From positions 744,001-808,000 of the forward strand of contig NZ_CP039292.1 of assembly GCF_004798665.1 (NCBI RefSeq): a stretch of 64,000 bases of DNA, written 5' to 3'. Below the pieces are notes generated by a model. That model was not told the DNA's origin. It made no database searches and was given only the letters and a program-made list of their open reading frames with translations. The DNA comes from Actinomyces procaprae. Its GTDB lineage: Bacteria; Actinomycetota; Actinomycetes; Actinomycetales; Actinomycetaceae. Below, piece by piece: positions 27,308 through 36,293 of the stretch. Made by a program: the position numbers and the translations under genes. How positions within the stretch are numbered: the first letter of the stretch is position 1; the number at the start of each line of letters is the position of its first letter.

Positions 27308-27988
27308 CTACGCGCGCTTACCGGGGTCGACCATGCCCGGGAGGGCGGACTTGCGGGATGTGGTCGGCGCTCTCCGGCCGTCGTCCTCCTCGGTCTGGCG
27401 TCGCGAGTAATTGATTGAGAGGGCGACGATGAGTCCGGCCGCCCCGCCAAGGATGGCGCCGTAGAGCGAGTTGCGCTTACGTGAGGGTGCGGAGGGGGAT
27501 GCGGGGAGTGAGGCCGTGTCGATATCCGTGAGGGTCAACGATGCCTCCTCCTGGGCGCGCACCGACAGGGTGCCGATGATGTTGCGTATCGCTTCAATCT
27601 CGGCTGCCGCTATCTTCTGGGCTCGTTCGGGGGATGATGACTGTGCTGTTACCTCAATGATCAGGCTGTTCTCCGTGTTGGACACGGAAATCGAGTGCTC
27701 GATCTCCCCCTTGTCGATGCCGGTCGAGTTGGCGACCTCGGTGAGCACCGAGTTCGAGGTCCCGATCTTCGCCAGCGTGGGCATGACGGCGGTGATAATC
27801 GTGTTGGCGGACGTGACGCTCCGTGCGCCGGCGTTTCCCTCCGCCGCGACGAGACCGGAGGCGGTCGACGTGTAGACGGGTGATCCCAGTACAGCCGTGC
27901 CCAGGCCGAGCAGTGCCCCGATGGTTATGTGGATGACGATGAGGGGGGCGTGTTTCCACAGCAAAGTCAGAATATCGTCTGTGTACAT
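27308..27988 (-). CDS. Wzz/YveK-type chain-length determinant
   Basis: 226 residues from the ATG at 27988, with AAGGGG just upstream. There is a membrane helix near residues 18-37, an external coiled region of about 140 residues, and a second helix (SLYGAILGGAAGLIVALSI) followed by a basic cytosolic tail. This is the topology of polysaccharide co-polymerases that set EPS chain length. No tyrosine-kinase domain is fused, and no partner kinase gene is seen in the window. The longer frame running to 28303 is judged noise. Confidence 0.85.
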   Translation of the reverse strand: MYTDDILTLLWKHAPLIVIHITIGALLGLGTAVLGSPVYTSTASGLVAAEGNAGARSVTSANTIITAVMPTLAKIGTSNSVLTEVANSTGIDKGEIEHSISVSNTENSLIIEVTAQSSSPERAQKIAAAEIEAIRNIIGTLSVRAQEEASLTLTDIDTASLPASPSAPSRKRNSLYGAILGGAAGLIVALSINYSRRQTEEDDGRRAPTTSRKSALPGMVDPGKRA

Positions 27989-28376
27989 GGTGCCCCTTAG
28001 AATCTGATGGTCGGATCTGGCTCTCGGCGGGTACTCAATCATCCGGTCGGACGGTGGTACGGCGCGGCGAGGCGGGTGTGGTCCCGACGAGCCGACGCTT
28101 GCTTGCGGAGGAACCAGCCGTTGCGAGAGACCGGTGCCTGGACCGATGCTACAACGGTCACCGTGCCGATCAGGTTGAATCTGGGAAATCTCACTTCCGC
28201 GACCTCGGTGTCGCCGATGCCGACGGCGCTTGGTGGAATGGCGGCAGGCAGTTTGCCAGTTCGTAACTGCCTTGAGGGGTGTGCATCGTGGCCGTGTGCT
28301 CACGGGGTTCCCAACGATTTCGGTTCGAGGGTGCGGGTGCGTGTCGGCGCGGCGCCCTTGGTGTAGGCAACATTGT

Positions 28377-28525
28377 CACGACATTCACGCTCTGCGGGCT
28401 GGGGTTGACGCGGCGCCTGGGGTGTCGGCAGCAAAGTCATGACCTCCACGCACTGTGGGGCGGGGCCCGCCTCTCATACCCAGAACGTCCCCGGCGCAAT
28501 GACCTCCACGCACTGTGGGGCGGGG
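28377..28525. repeat. Three imperfect repeats at 60-61-nt spacing
   Basis: ATGACCTCCACGCACTGTGG plus GGCGGGG occurs at 28439 and 28499, and a diverged form (ACGACATTCACGCTCTGCGG) at 28378. The string GACGCGGCGCCTGGGGTG follows the first and third copies, so the intervening sequence is itself partly repeated. Confidence 0.8.
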
Positions 28526-29002
28526 TCGACGCGGCGCCTGGGGTGCGGCTGTCGGTGGTTCGTTCGAGCGGCCGTGCGTTTGGGCTGCCAGGCTCTGCTG
28601 GCTCCTTGTGTCTGGGGTGTGGCTGTCGGGGTGTTGTGGCGGGCCGGAGGGTGACCTCGTGGCTCCTACGCCGGCCTTCTGTAGTCGAGTTCGGCCTCCT
28701 GTGCCCGAGCTCGGCCTCCTGTGTCCGGGGTCCGCCTCCGCATCGTTGTTCTGTGCGGCCGCGCCCGCAAGCGCGAGGCAGAGGTTTCCGGCATTGGGGG
28801 CGAGCACGGGGCCGACCGCGAGGACGTCCCCATCACCGGCCCCGGGGCGTTGCGGACGACTCTGCCGATCGGTGCAGAAGTTGTGTTCAGGTGGGTGATG
28901 TGGGGGAGAGGCTCTGGGGCAAGGGCTGTCCTGTTGCGGTGCTTCCGGCGTGGGGTGTGGTGGCTGTGGGGGTGTGGTGGGCGTCTGCGGCGCCGGTTGG
29001 GG

Positions 29003-29107
29003 GTTAACAACGCTACTTAACGTTCTGCTGTATACCTCTGGGGCCTTCAGCAGACGGTTAACTGGCGTTGTTAACCCCGAAGTGGCGTTGCAGACGGTGA
29101 AGTGGCG
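29003..29107 (-). repeat. 105-bp palindromic repeat element, copy 1
   Basis: Its reverse complement matches 49039-49143 at 102 of 105 positions by my count. The inner 73 bases form an imperfect hairpin: arms of 28 nt ending in GTTAAC, with GTTAACAACGC and GCGTTGTTAAC at the tips and CTGCTG/CAGCAG near the loop. The outer part repeats CGCCACTTC twice. Confidence 0.9.
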
Positions 29108-29232
29108 TCGCAGATGATCCCCGTCCACAACCTCCCCGCCGTCCCGAGGACGACCTCGCCGACGAGGTGGCGGTGTTGGGGGCCTGGTTGTCGGCAGTCG
29201 GAGGGGGCGAGTGGGTCTTGTGCTGCCCCTGC

Positions 29233-29365
29233 TTGGACCGCTCACGCGCGGTTGGACCGCTCACGCCCCGTTGGACCGCTCACGCGCGGTTGGACCGCTC
29301 ACGCCCCGTTGGACCGCTGTAACCGGCGGCTACGGCGGTCCAACGGGGGGACAGCGGTCCAACTG
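29233..29365. repeat. 19-nt array: five direct then two inverted units
   Basis: TTGGACCGCTCACGC plus four alternating bases (GCGG or CCCG) begins at 29233, 29252, 29271, 29290 and 29309, a perfect 19-base period. Inverted cores GGTCCAA follow at 29337 and 29356, again 19 apart. At the turn, CCCCGTTGGACCGC (29304-29317) pairs perfectly with GCGGTCCAACGGGG (29335-29348), and the stem can extend inward to about 18 bp. Confidence 0.93.
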
Positions 29366-29654
29366 GCAGGTTCGACGGCCACGCGCACGGACAACCGACC
29401 GCGCACAGACACCCAGGCGCTCACACAACCGGGCCTAGTTCTGCACAGCTCACACGTCTACCTGCGAATCGCAAGCATCACCCCGGAATAACCTCGCAGA
29501 CCACAAACGCCCCAACTTTCCCGCACCGCAGCAAGCAGAACCCCGTTCCGTAGCGCCGCCGAAAACCCGCGTTGGTCGAACACGTCCTCTTCAGCCCGAG
29601 CCGAGACCACCGTGCGCACCCTCAAGCCGCAAGAGCTGCGTTGACCGACGGCGT

Positions 29655-29743
29655 GGGTGAGACGCGCACGGGAGGGTGTCGATCCCGGGGGCGAGACTGG
29701 CTTGGGCTCGACCTGGGGTGAGGCGCGCACGGGAGGGTGTCGA
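29655..29743. repeat. 28-nt direct repeat, two copies 61 nt apart
   Basis: GGGTGAGACGCGCACGGGAG followed by GGTGTCGA occurs at 29655 and, with one change, at 29716. It lies just upstream of tRNA-Gln and may flank or overlap its promoter. Confidence 0.85.
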
Positions 29744-29809
29744 GAGTATGAGAAACTGTGTCGGCGCCTGCCGTGCGAGAGGACATCCGTCCGGGCATGT
29801 CGGCGCTCT

Positions 29810-29881
29810 TCCGCCCTGGTGTAGAGGCAGCACGCAGGCCTTTGGAGCCTTGAGGCCCGGGTTCGAATCCTGGGGGCGGAG
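29810..29881 (+). tRNA. tRNA-Gln (anticodon TTG)
   Basis: The acceptor stem TCCGCCC (29810-29816) pairs fully with GGGCGGA (29874-29880), and G29881 is the discriminator. The D arm is GTGT/GCAC with loop AGAGGCA. The anticodon stem is CAGGC/GCCTT with the loop CTTTGGA giving TTG at 29842-29844. The T arm is CCGGG/CCTGG with loop TTCGAAT. Only the outermost anticodon-stem pair is a mismatch. CCA is not encoded. Position just before glmU-prs matches the usual actinobacterial order. Confidence 0.95.
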
Positions 29882-30030
29882 CTGCGCGCGACGACGTTCC
29901 GGCGAGCGCGTGCCGACTGCACCTGAACACGTGAGTCGGGTTGGGGCCGAGTGGCAGGCGACGTAGGATGATGCCGCCGGGCCGCCAGCGGCCTTGAGAC
30001 CCACCTTGCGATCCACTGAGAAGAGGACCC

Positions 30031-31035
30031 GTGGCTTCCACCTCACCCGCCGCCGTCATCGTCATGGCTGCCGGCAAGGGCACCCGCATGCGCTCATCCC
30101 TGCCCAAAGTGCTGCACCGCATCGGTGGACGCAGTCTGCTGGAGCACGCCGTCGTAGCCGCCCGCGGCCTCGAGCCCGCACACCTGGCGGTCGTGGTGCG
30201 TCACCAGCGAGATGCGGTAGTGGCCCAGCTGGCCGAGTTCGCGCCGGACGCCCTGCCCGCCGACCAGGATGAGATTCCCGGAACCGGACGCGCCGTGGCC
30301 TGCGGGCTGGCGGCCCTGCCCGAGGACCTGACTGGCCCGGTGGTGGTCACCAGTGGTGATGTCCCCCTCTTGGACACCGCGACGCTGCGAACTCTCGTGA
30401 GCCAGCACAACGAGCGCGACGACGCCGTCACCGTGCTGACCACCGTGCTCGACGATCCCACCGGCTACGGGCGCATCCTGCGCGACGACGACGGCTCCGT
30501 GACCGGAATCGTTGAACAGCGTGACGCTTCTCCGGACCAGCTCGCCATCGACGAGGTCAATGCCGGTGTGTACGTCTTCGACGCCGCCCACCTGCGTCGC
30601 GCCCTGGCCACCCTGGGCACGGATAACGACCAGGGTGAGGTCTACCTCACCGATGTGGTCGCCCACGCCCACCGCGAGGGCCGGGCCACCTCCGCCCTGG
30701 CTGTAACCGACCACTGGCTCGTCGAGGGCTGTAATGACCGCGCCCAGCTCGCCTCGCTCGGCGCCGAGCTCAACCGGCGCGTACTCGCATCCTGGATGGA
30801 GCAGGGCGTCGGCGTAGTCGACCCTGCCGGAACCTGGGTGGACGTCACCGTCGAACTCGCCCGCGACGTCCGCCTGGAGCCCGGCGTGCTGCTGCGCGGG
30901 TCCACCCGCATCGGTGAGGGCGCCGTCGTCGGCCCCTACTCGGTGCTGACGGACGCCACCATTCCGGCGGGCGCCGTCGTCGCCCCCTTCAGCCTGCTCG
31001 GATCGGACCTGTCAGCCACCGGGAACCCGGTCTGA
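30031..31035 (+). CDS. glmU: GlmU-type UDP-GlcNAc pyrophosphorylase lacking the acetyltransferase domain
   Basis: 334 residues against the usual 450-490. The uridylyltransferase half is intact: VIVMAAGKGTRM and SLPKVLHRIGG, GTGRAVACGL, VVTSGDVPLLD, GYGRIL, NAGVYVFD and VYLTDVVAHA. Only the first few left-handed-beta-helix turns follow (VRLEPGVLLRGSTRIGEG, VVGPYSVLTDATI), and the gene stops before the acetyl-CoA site, its catalytic His and the NYDG region. It should turn GlcNAc-1-phosphate into UDP-GlcNAc, but the acetylation step would need another enzyme. The GTG at 30031 has AGAGGA upstream. prs follows after 68 bases. No frameshift downstream restores the missing domain. Confidence 0.88.
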   Translation: MASTSPAAVIVMAAGKGTRMRSSLPKVLHRIGGRSLLEHAVVAARGLEPAHLAVVVRHQRDAVVAQLAEFAPDALPADQDEIPGTGRAVACGLAALPEDLTGPVVVTSGDVPLLDTATLRTLVSQHNERDDAVTVLTTVLDDPTGYGRILRDDDGSVTGIVEQRDASPDQLAIDEVNAGVYVFDAAHLRRALATLGTDNDQGEVYLTDVVAHAHREGRATSALAVTDHWLVEGCNDRAQLASLGAELNRRVLASWMEQGVGVVDPAGTWVDVTVELARDVRLEPGVLLRGSTRIGEGAVVGPYSVLTDATIPAGAVVAPFSLLGSDLSATGNPV

Positions 31036-31103
31036 GCGAGTCTCCCCACCGTCCCGAGCCCGGAAAGACCGGACCGCACCGGCCACGAGAGAGGAACCAC
31101 GTC

Positions 31104-32078
31104 ATGACCGGCATCATCACCAAGGGAGAGAAGCGGCTCGTCATCGCCTCGGGCCGGGCTCACCCGCAGCTCGCCCAGGACGTGGCCTCGGAGCTCGGCA
31201 CCGAGGTGCTGTCCTCCACCGCTTACGACTTCGCCAACGGTGAGACCTACGTACGCTTCAACGAGTCGGTGCGCGGCTGCGACGTGTTCGTCATGCAGTC
31301 CCACGGTGATCGCGTCAACGACTGGCTCATGGAGCAGCTCATCATGGTGGACGCGCTCAAGCGCGCCTCCGCCAAGCGCATCACGGTGGTCGCCCCCTTC
31401 TACCCCTACGCCCGCCAGGACAAGAAGCACCTGGGGCGTGAGCCCATCTCCGGGCGGCTGGTCGCAGACCTGTACAAGACCGCCGGCGCCGACCGCATCA
31501 TGAGCGTGGACCTGCACTCCAGCCAGGAGCAGGGCTTCTTCGACGGTCCCTGGGACCACTTGTGGGCGCAGCCGGTACTGGTGGACTACATCCGCAGGCG
31601 GGTCGACCTGTCCGCCACCGCCGTGGTCTCCCCGGACGCCGGGCGCATCCGCGTCGCCGAGCGCTGGGCGAACGCCCTGGGCGGAGTGCCGCTGGCATTC
31701 GTGCACAAGACCCGCGACGTCACCCGTCCCAACGAGTCTGTGGCCAACCGCGTGGTAGGTGACGTGGAGGGGCGCTCCTGCGTGCTCGTGGATGACATGA
31801 TCGACACCGGCGGCACCATCGCCAAGGCCGTGCAGGTGCTGCTCGCCTCCGGCGCCAAGGACGTCATCGTCGCCGCCACGCACGGCGTGCTCTCCGGCCC
31901 CGCGGTCGAGCGCCTGTCGAGCTGCGGTGCGCGCGAGGTCGTGGTCACCGACACCCTCCCCATCGCGCCTGGCAAGCGCTTCGACTCCCTGACAGTGCTG
32001 CCGATCGCACCGCTGCTGGCGCGGGCCATCAAGGCCGTGTTCGACGACGGCTCGGTGACCAGTCTGTTCGAGTCGTGA
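31104..32078 (+). CDS. prs: Ribose-phosphate pyrophosphokinase
   Basis: 324 residues, the normal class I length. It makes PRPP from ribose-5-phosphate and ATP for nucleotide, His, Trp and NAD synthesis. Signatures include FANGETYVRFNESVRG, the ATP loop YPYARQDKKHLGREPIS, the DLHSSQEQGFFD segment and the PRPP loop VLVDDMIDTGGT. A GAGAGGA ribosome site precedes the ATG at 31104. glmU-prs is the expected pair, but what follows is EPS genes, not rplY and pth, which lie 22 kb further on. Confidence 0.97.
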   Translation: MTGIITKGEKRLVIASGRAHPQLAQDVASELGTEVLSSTAYDFANGETYVRFNESVRGCDVFVMQSHGDRVNDWLMEQLIMVDALKRASAKRITVVAPFYPYARQDKKHLGREPISGRLVADLYKTAGADRIMSVDLHSSQEQGFFDGPWDHLWAQPVLVDYIRRRVDLSATAVVSPDAGRIRVAERWANALGGVPLAFVHKTRDVTRPNESVANRVVGDVEGRSCVLVDDMIDTGGTIAKAVQVLLASGAKDVIVAATHGVLSGPAVERLSSCGAREVVVTDTLPIAPGKRFDSLTVLPIAPLLARAIKAVFDDGSVTSLFES

Positions 32079-32299
32079 CGGTACTGGGGCGGTGAGGCGC
32101 CTTAGGATGCCCGCAGCCCCTTGAGTTGGGCGCCGGCTGTCGACGCGCCGGGCGTTATGTAACAGTGCTCAGCGTTGCGTATTTGCAATGTGATCTTCGG
32201 TGCTGCGCCCGTCTGGGCAGATGTGCGACGTCACGGTTTGTGTATATTCTCCGAGTGGCCGATGGGCCACCTGTTCCCAAATAATAGCTCGGAGGAATC

Positions 32300-35200
32300 G
32301 TGAAAGTGTCTCGCGTCACTCACGGCCTCGCTGCTGCCCTGGTCAGCTTGTGCCTCGCAATCAGTCCTGCGCTGGTTGCTAACAAGGTTTATGCCGCTGT
32401 TGATCAAGAGTCAGGGCGGATACAATCGGAGTACTTGGCCCAGCCGCTGCCCACCGTTCAGGTGGACGGCGTCGTCTGGGACCAGCTTGTTGTCGGTGAC
32501 GTCGTATACGTCGTGGGCCAGTTCAGCAATGCGCGTCCAGCCGGGTCCGCCGCCGGCCGGAATGAGACGCCTCGTCTCAACATGCTCGCCTATGATCTGC
32601 GAAGCGGTGAGTTGATCGAGGACTTCGCGCCCGAGCTCAACAATGCGGGTCGGTCCCTGGCGCTGTCCCCGGACAAAACAACTCTGTATGTGGCAGGATC
32701 CTTCGACAAGGTCAACGGTGAATGGCACGGGCGCGTCGCCGCGTTCGACCTGACGGCGGGGTACGGCACCCTGATCTCCTCGTTCCGCCCCATGTTCTCA
32801 ACCACGGTCAACGACATCGCCGTCTCGGACACGGCCGTCTACGCGGGCGGGGCCTTCAAGGCCGTCAACGGGGTGGCCCGCACCAAGCTCGCGGCGGTGG
32901 ACGCCAGCACCGGAAGGACCCTCGACTGGGCGCCGAGCGCGGAGGGGGACAACTCCCAGGTCTACTCCGTGGCGCTGTCGCCCGATGGCAGCAAGGTCGT
33001 GGCGGCCGGGTCGTTCCAGACGCTGAATGGCTCCTCGAACCCCGGCTATGGCCTGGCTCTTTTGAGTGCGGCCGATGGCGCGCTGCTCCCGGCGCCGGTC
33101 AATGGCCATATCCGTAACGGTGGCCGCAATGCTGCCATCAACGATATTGCCGTCGATGAGAGCGGCTTCTACGGCGTCGGTTGGTCCCAGAACCAGAAGC
33201 AGGGGAGGCTCGAAGGCGCATTTAAGGCGGACTGGGACGGCAATCTCAGCTGGGTCGAGCCCTGCCACGGCGACTCCTACTCGATCCTTCCCGGCGGGGA
33301 CCAGGTATACGTGACCAACCACGCACACTCGTGCGAGACCATCTATGGCTTCCCGGATGTCACCTGGAAGCAGAATGGCCAGACGCAGACGAAGTACTAC
33401 CGTGCGATGGCGTTCACCAACAACGGTGACGTCCAGGTGCGTTATCAGGGCACCGGCGGGTATTACGACTGGACGGGTTACAGCAGCCCTGACATCATCG
33501 ATTGGTACCCGGACCTCACGGCGGGAACCTTCACCGGTATGGGCCAGGCCGCGTACGACGTCACCGTGAGCGAAGACGGCCAGTACCTGCTCATGGGCGG
33601 TGAGTTCGTGCGCGCCAACGGTGCGGTGCAGCAGGGGCTGGTTCGTTACGCCCGGCGCGACACCGGGACTGGCAATCCGCCCGAGGGCAGCGGCTCCGAC
33701 CTCGCCTTCCAGGCGCGCACCACCACCACCGGGGTCTCCTTCAGCTTCACACCCACGTGGGACCGTGACGACTCCTCGCTGACCTACTCCGTGTATCGGG
33801 ACGAGGAGACCAACCCGGTCGCCTCCACCACGGTCTCCGACCGCCACTGGAGCCTGTCCGGCCGCACCCTGCGCGATAGTGACGCACCCGCCGGTGAGCA
33901 CAGCTACCGGCTGGTCGTCACCGACCCCGCCGGAAACACCCTCAGCACCGACCCGGTGACCGTGACGGTCGGAAATGCGCAGGGGATCTCCGCCTACGAC
34001 CAGTACACCCTGGATCTGGGCGCCACCCACCTGTGGACCTTCGATGAGACCGAGGGCAACGTCCTGGAGGACATCGTGGGCAACGCGAGCATGACGATCG
34101 CGCATGGCGTCACCCTGGGCTCGGCCGGAGCCAGGTCCGGGTCCACGGGCGTCACCCTGGCCGGGTACTCATCGGGAGTGGCCACCTCTAGCGCCACGGA
34201 CCGTGATATCCAGACCTTCACGCTGGAGACCTGGGTGCGGACGAGCTCCCGGCGGGGAGGCGCCATAATCGGATACTCCTCCGGGAGTATGCGTGACCGG
34301 ATGCTGTACATGGACACCAGCGGGCGCATCCGGTTCGGCGTCTATCCCGGCGCCACCAAGGCGGTGACCTCCACGCGACGCTACAACGACAACCGGTGGC
34401 ACCACGTGGTCGCAAGCCTGGGCGCCCAAGGGCAGCGGCTGTACGTCGACGGCGTGGAGGTCGCCTCCGACCCCGGTGTCACCAGCGCCCAGTCGTTCTT
34501 CGGGAACTGGACCCTCGGCGTCGGCACGACCTCGGGATGGCCCGGCAGCTCGTCCAGCGGCGTCCTGGCCGCCACGGTTGACGGTGCGGCCGTATACCCG
34601 ACCCAGCTGTCCGCGGAACAGGTCGCGGCGCATTACGCCCTCAATGAGGCGAAGGCGCCGACGGCGTCCTTCTCCGCCGAGGCGGTGGACTACACCGTCA
34701 CCGTCGACGGGACGGGATCCTCCGTCCCCGACGGCGCAATCGCCTCCTGGAGCTGGGAGTTCGGCGACGGCCACACCGCCGACGGTGCAACGGCAACACA
34801 CACCTACGCGGAAGCGGGCACCTATACCATTCGGCTGACGGTCACCAGCAACGCTGGGGCGGTCGCCGCCACCACGCAGCAGGTGACTGTGGGCCCGCAG
34901 GATCCGAACCTCGCGATCGACGCCTTCGACCGCAACGTCGGCAACGGATGGGGAGCCGCCGCAGTCGGCGGAGCCTGGTCCGTGAACCCCGCTAGCCGAT
35001 TCTCGGTGGCCGACGGGACCGGGACGATCCTGCTCAATCGGCAGGGTTCCACCTCCACCGCCACGCTCACACAGGTCTCCTCCGACTCCACTGAGCTGAG
35101 CGCCTCGTACACGCTGGGCGAGCAGCCGACGGGAGGAGGCGTGTATGCCAGCTTCGCCGTCCGGAGCATCGGAGCGAACAGCTACAACCTGAAGCTCCAC

Positions 35201-35542
35201 TCCAATGCCAGGGGCGTTCACGTCGCAAGCATCACGGCGGTCACCCCTGCGGGGGAGCGCACGCTGGGAAGCGTCAGGGTGCCGGGAGACTGGACGCCCG
35301 GCGATGAGATCCATCTGCGCGTGCGCGCCGAGGGAACGGCACCAACGCAGCTGAGCGCCAAGGCCTGGGTCGGGGACGCCGAACCCGAGGGCTGGCAGCT
35401 CAACGCCTCCGACGGTACCGAGGAGCTGCAGGCCGCGGGAGCGGTCGGCCTACGGGTGTACACGTCCGCCTCTGCGACCTCGACGGCGGGCACCTTCCAG
35501 CTGAACGACTTCAGCGTTCGCCGCGCGGATGTGCTGGGCTGA
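32300..35542 (+). CDS. Secreted multidomain protein: propeller-like, LamG and PKD domains
   Basis: 1,080 residues from a GTG with GGAGG directly upstream. A signal peptide ends near AYA/AVDQ (about residue 32). A propeller-like domain with repeated VYVAG-type strands fills about 45-450, followed by a Gly/Ser linker, an FN3-like module, a LamG/concanavalin-like domain (FTLETWVRTS, RIRFGVYPG, WHHVVASLG, LYVDGVEV), and a PKD domain (WSWEFGDGHTADG). A last beta-rich, LamG-like module closes the protein. No LPXTG motif or C-terminal membrane helix is seen, so it is either released or held by glycan binding. As first gene of the right EPS half, it may bind or shape the polymer. That role is inferred. 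Confidence 0.87.
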   Translation: MKVSRVTHGLAAALVSLCLAISPALVANKVYAAVDQESGRIQSEYLAQPLPTVQVDGVVWDQLVVGDVVYVVGQFSNARPAGSAAGRNETPRLNMLAYDLRSGELIEDFAPELNNAGRSLALSPDKTTLYVAGSFDKVNGEWHGRVAAFDLTAGYGTLISSFRPMFSTTVNDIAVSDTAVYAGGAFKAVNGVARTKLAAVDASTGRTLDWAPSAEGDNSQVYSVALSPDGSKVVAAGSFQTLNGSSNPGYGLALLSAADGALLPAPVNGHIRNGGRNAAINDIAVDESGFYGVGWSQNQKQGRLEGAFKADWDGNLSWVEPCHGDSYSILPGGDQVYVTNHAHSCETIYGFPDVTWKQNGQTQTKYYRAMAFTNNGDVQVRYQGTGGYYDWTGYSSPDIIDWYPDLTAGTFTGMGQAAYDVTVSEDGQYLLMGGEFVRANGAVQQGLVRYARRDTGTGNPPEGSGSDLAFQARTTTTGVSFSFTPTWDRDDSSLTYSVYRDEETNPVASTTVSDRHWSLSGRTLRDSDAPAGEHSYRLVVTDPAGNTLSTDPVTVTVGNAQGISAYDQYTLDLGATHLWTFDETEGNVLEDIVGNASMTIAHGVTLGSAGARSGSTGVTLAGYSSGVATSSATDRDIQTFTLETWVRTSSRRGGAIIGYSSGSMRDRMLYMDTSGRIRFGVYPGATKAVTSTRRYNDNRWHHVVASLGAQGQRLYVDGVEVASDPGVTSAQSFFGNWTLGVGTTSGWPGSSSSGVLAATVDGAAVYPTQLSAEQVAAHYALNEAKAPTASFSAEAVDYTVTVDGTGSSVPDGAIASWSWEFGDGHTADGATATHTYAEAGTYTIRLTVTSNAGAVAATTQQVTVGPQDPNLAIDAFDRNVGNGWGAAAVGGAWSVNPASRFSVADGTGTILLNRQGSTSTATLTQVSSDSTELSASYTLGEQPTGGGVYASFAVRSIGANSYNLKLHSNARGVHVASITAVTPAGERTLGSVRVPGDWTPGDEIHLRVRAEGTAPTQLSAKAWVGDAEPEGWQLNASDGTEELQAAGAVGLRVYTSASATSTAGTFQLNDFSVRRADVLG

Positions 35543-35545
35543 CCC

Positions 35546-36214
35546 GTGCGACCGACACTGCGATCCAGCAAGGCCGTCGGCGCCGCCGTCGCTCTGACGC
35601 TGCTCATGTCCGCTTGCAGCATCGGGGACTCCGGCTCGCACACGGAATCGGCGGCGCCAACCGCGTCAGTTTCCGCCTCGGCGACGCCAACGGCGCCGGC
35701 TACCGGCGCGGTTGCGTCGCCGGACCGGCCCTCCGCTCAGCCGACGACGACGCCGGACCAAGGCGACTCGACGGGCGGCTCCGCCCCGGCGGCACCGGGA
35801 GACGCCGGATACGTGCCTCCCGAGACTGATCCGACCGCGTTGGACAGCACGGTGGAGGCCGGAGGGGCGGTGGTGTCGATATCCTCCTTGGATGCGGTCG
35901 ACGCCGTCGCCGCCGGCCCGGGAGAGGTATCCGGACCCGCGATCCAGGTCGAGGTCTCCGTCACCGCGCGCGAACAGGAGGTGGACCTGGCGGCCGCCTC
36001 TGTAGAGTTGACGTACGGAGACGACCAGACACCGGCAGTCGCCTTCGCCACCGCGGAACAGGCGCAGGACCTGCCGGCGAAGGTTGACGCGGGTAAGACC
36101 GTCAAGGGCACATATGTCTTCGCGGTGCCGACCGACTCCCGGGACCGCGTCGATGTCAGGGTCACCGTATCGACCGCGGATCCTGTTGTCGTGTTCCGAG
36201 GAGCTGTTGAGTGA
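35546..36214 (+). CDS. Small lipoprotein
   Basis: 222 residues. The signal region ends in the lipobox LMSAC (Cys about residue 23), followed by a Ser/Thr/Ala/Pro-rich stalk and a compact beta-rich domain with no cysteines, reminiscent of DUF4352-type lipoprotein folds (VSVTAREQEVDLAAASVEL, FAVPTDSRDRVDVRVTVS). The GTG start is only three bases after the LamG gene stop, so they are cotranscribed. A strong hairpin lies six bases beyond the stop. I do not recognise a specific function. Confidence 0.8.
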   Translation: MRPTLRSSKAVGAAVALTLLMSACSIGDSGSHTESAAPTASVSASATPTAPATGAVASPDRPSAQPTTTPDQGDSTGGSAPAAPGDAGYVPPETDPTALDSTVEAGGAVVSISSLDAVDAVAAGPGEVSGPAIQVEVSVTAREQEVDLAAASVELTYGDDQTPAVAFATAEQAQDLPAKVDAGKTVKGTYVFAVPTDSRDRVDVRVTVSTADPVVVFRGAVE

Positions 36215-36219
36215 GACGT

Positions 36220-36255
36220 CCCGCTCCGCACCGCCATAAGGCGGTGCGGAGCGGG
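36220..36255 (+). terminator. Strong hairpin terminator
   Basis: CCCGCTCCGCACCGCC and GGCGGTGCGGAGCGGG pair perfectly over 16 bp around an ATAA loop, followed by GCTTCC. It separates the LamG/lipoprotein pair from the polymerase operon. Confidence 0.85.
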
Positions 36256-36293
36256 GCTTCCGCCCGCTAACACATTAAGGCCAAGGAGTAGCG

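Larger units (their letters stand above)
27989..29809. other. Gene-poor repeat island I
   Basis: About 1.8 kb between the Wzz-like gene and tRNA-Gln without a convincing gene; reading frames here have poor codon use and no motifs. The first 280 bases are the Wzz leader and promoter region, with an 8-bp hairpin (AGGCAGTT/AACTGCCT) at 28246-28272. The rest is built from short repeats listed separately: a 60-61-nt tandem, a 105-bp palindromic element, a 19-nt direct/inverted array and a 61-nt duplicate. Island II at 48.7-50.1 kb has the same kind of content. Confidence 0.7.

Noticed and set aside
28377..28525. Possible CRISPR array
   Set aside because: Only three imperfect repeats, spacer-like parts partly identical, and no cas genes in the window.
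28279..29007. Possible 242-residue plus-strand gene in island I
   Set aside because: It runs through tandem repeats and the palindromic element and its product is repetitive without fold signals.
29003..29107. Possible remnant of an insertion sequence
   Set aside because: No transposase frame or target duplications are seen; kept only as a palindromic repeat.
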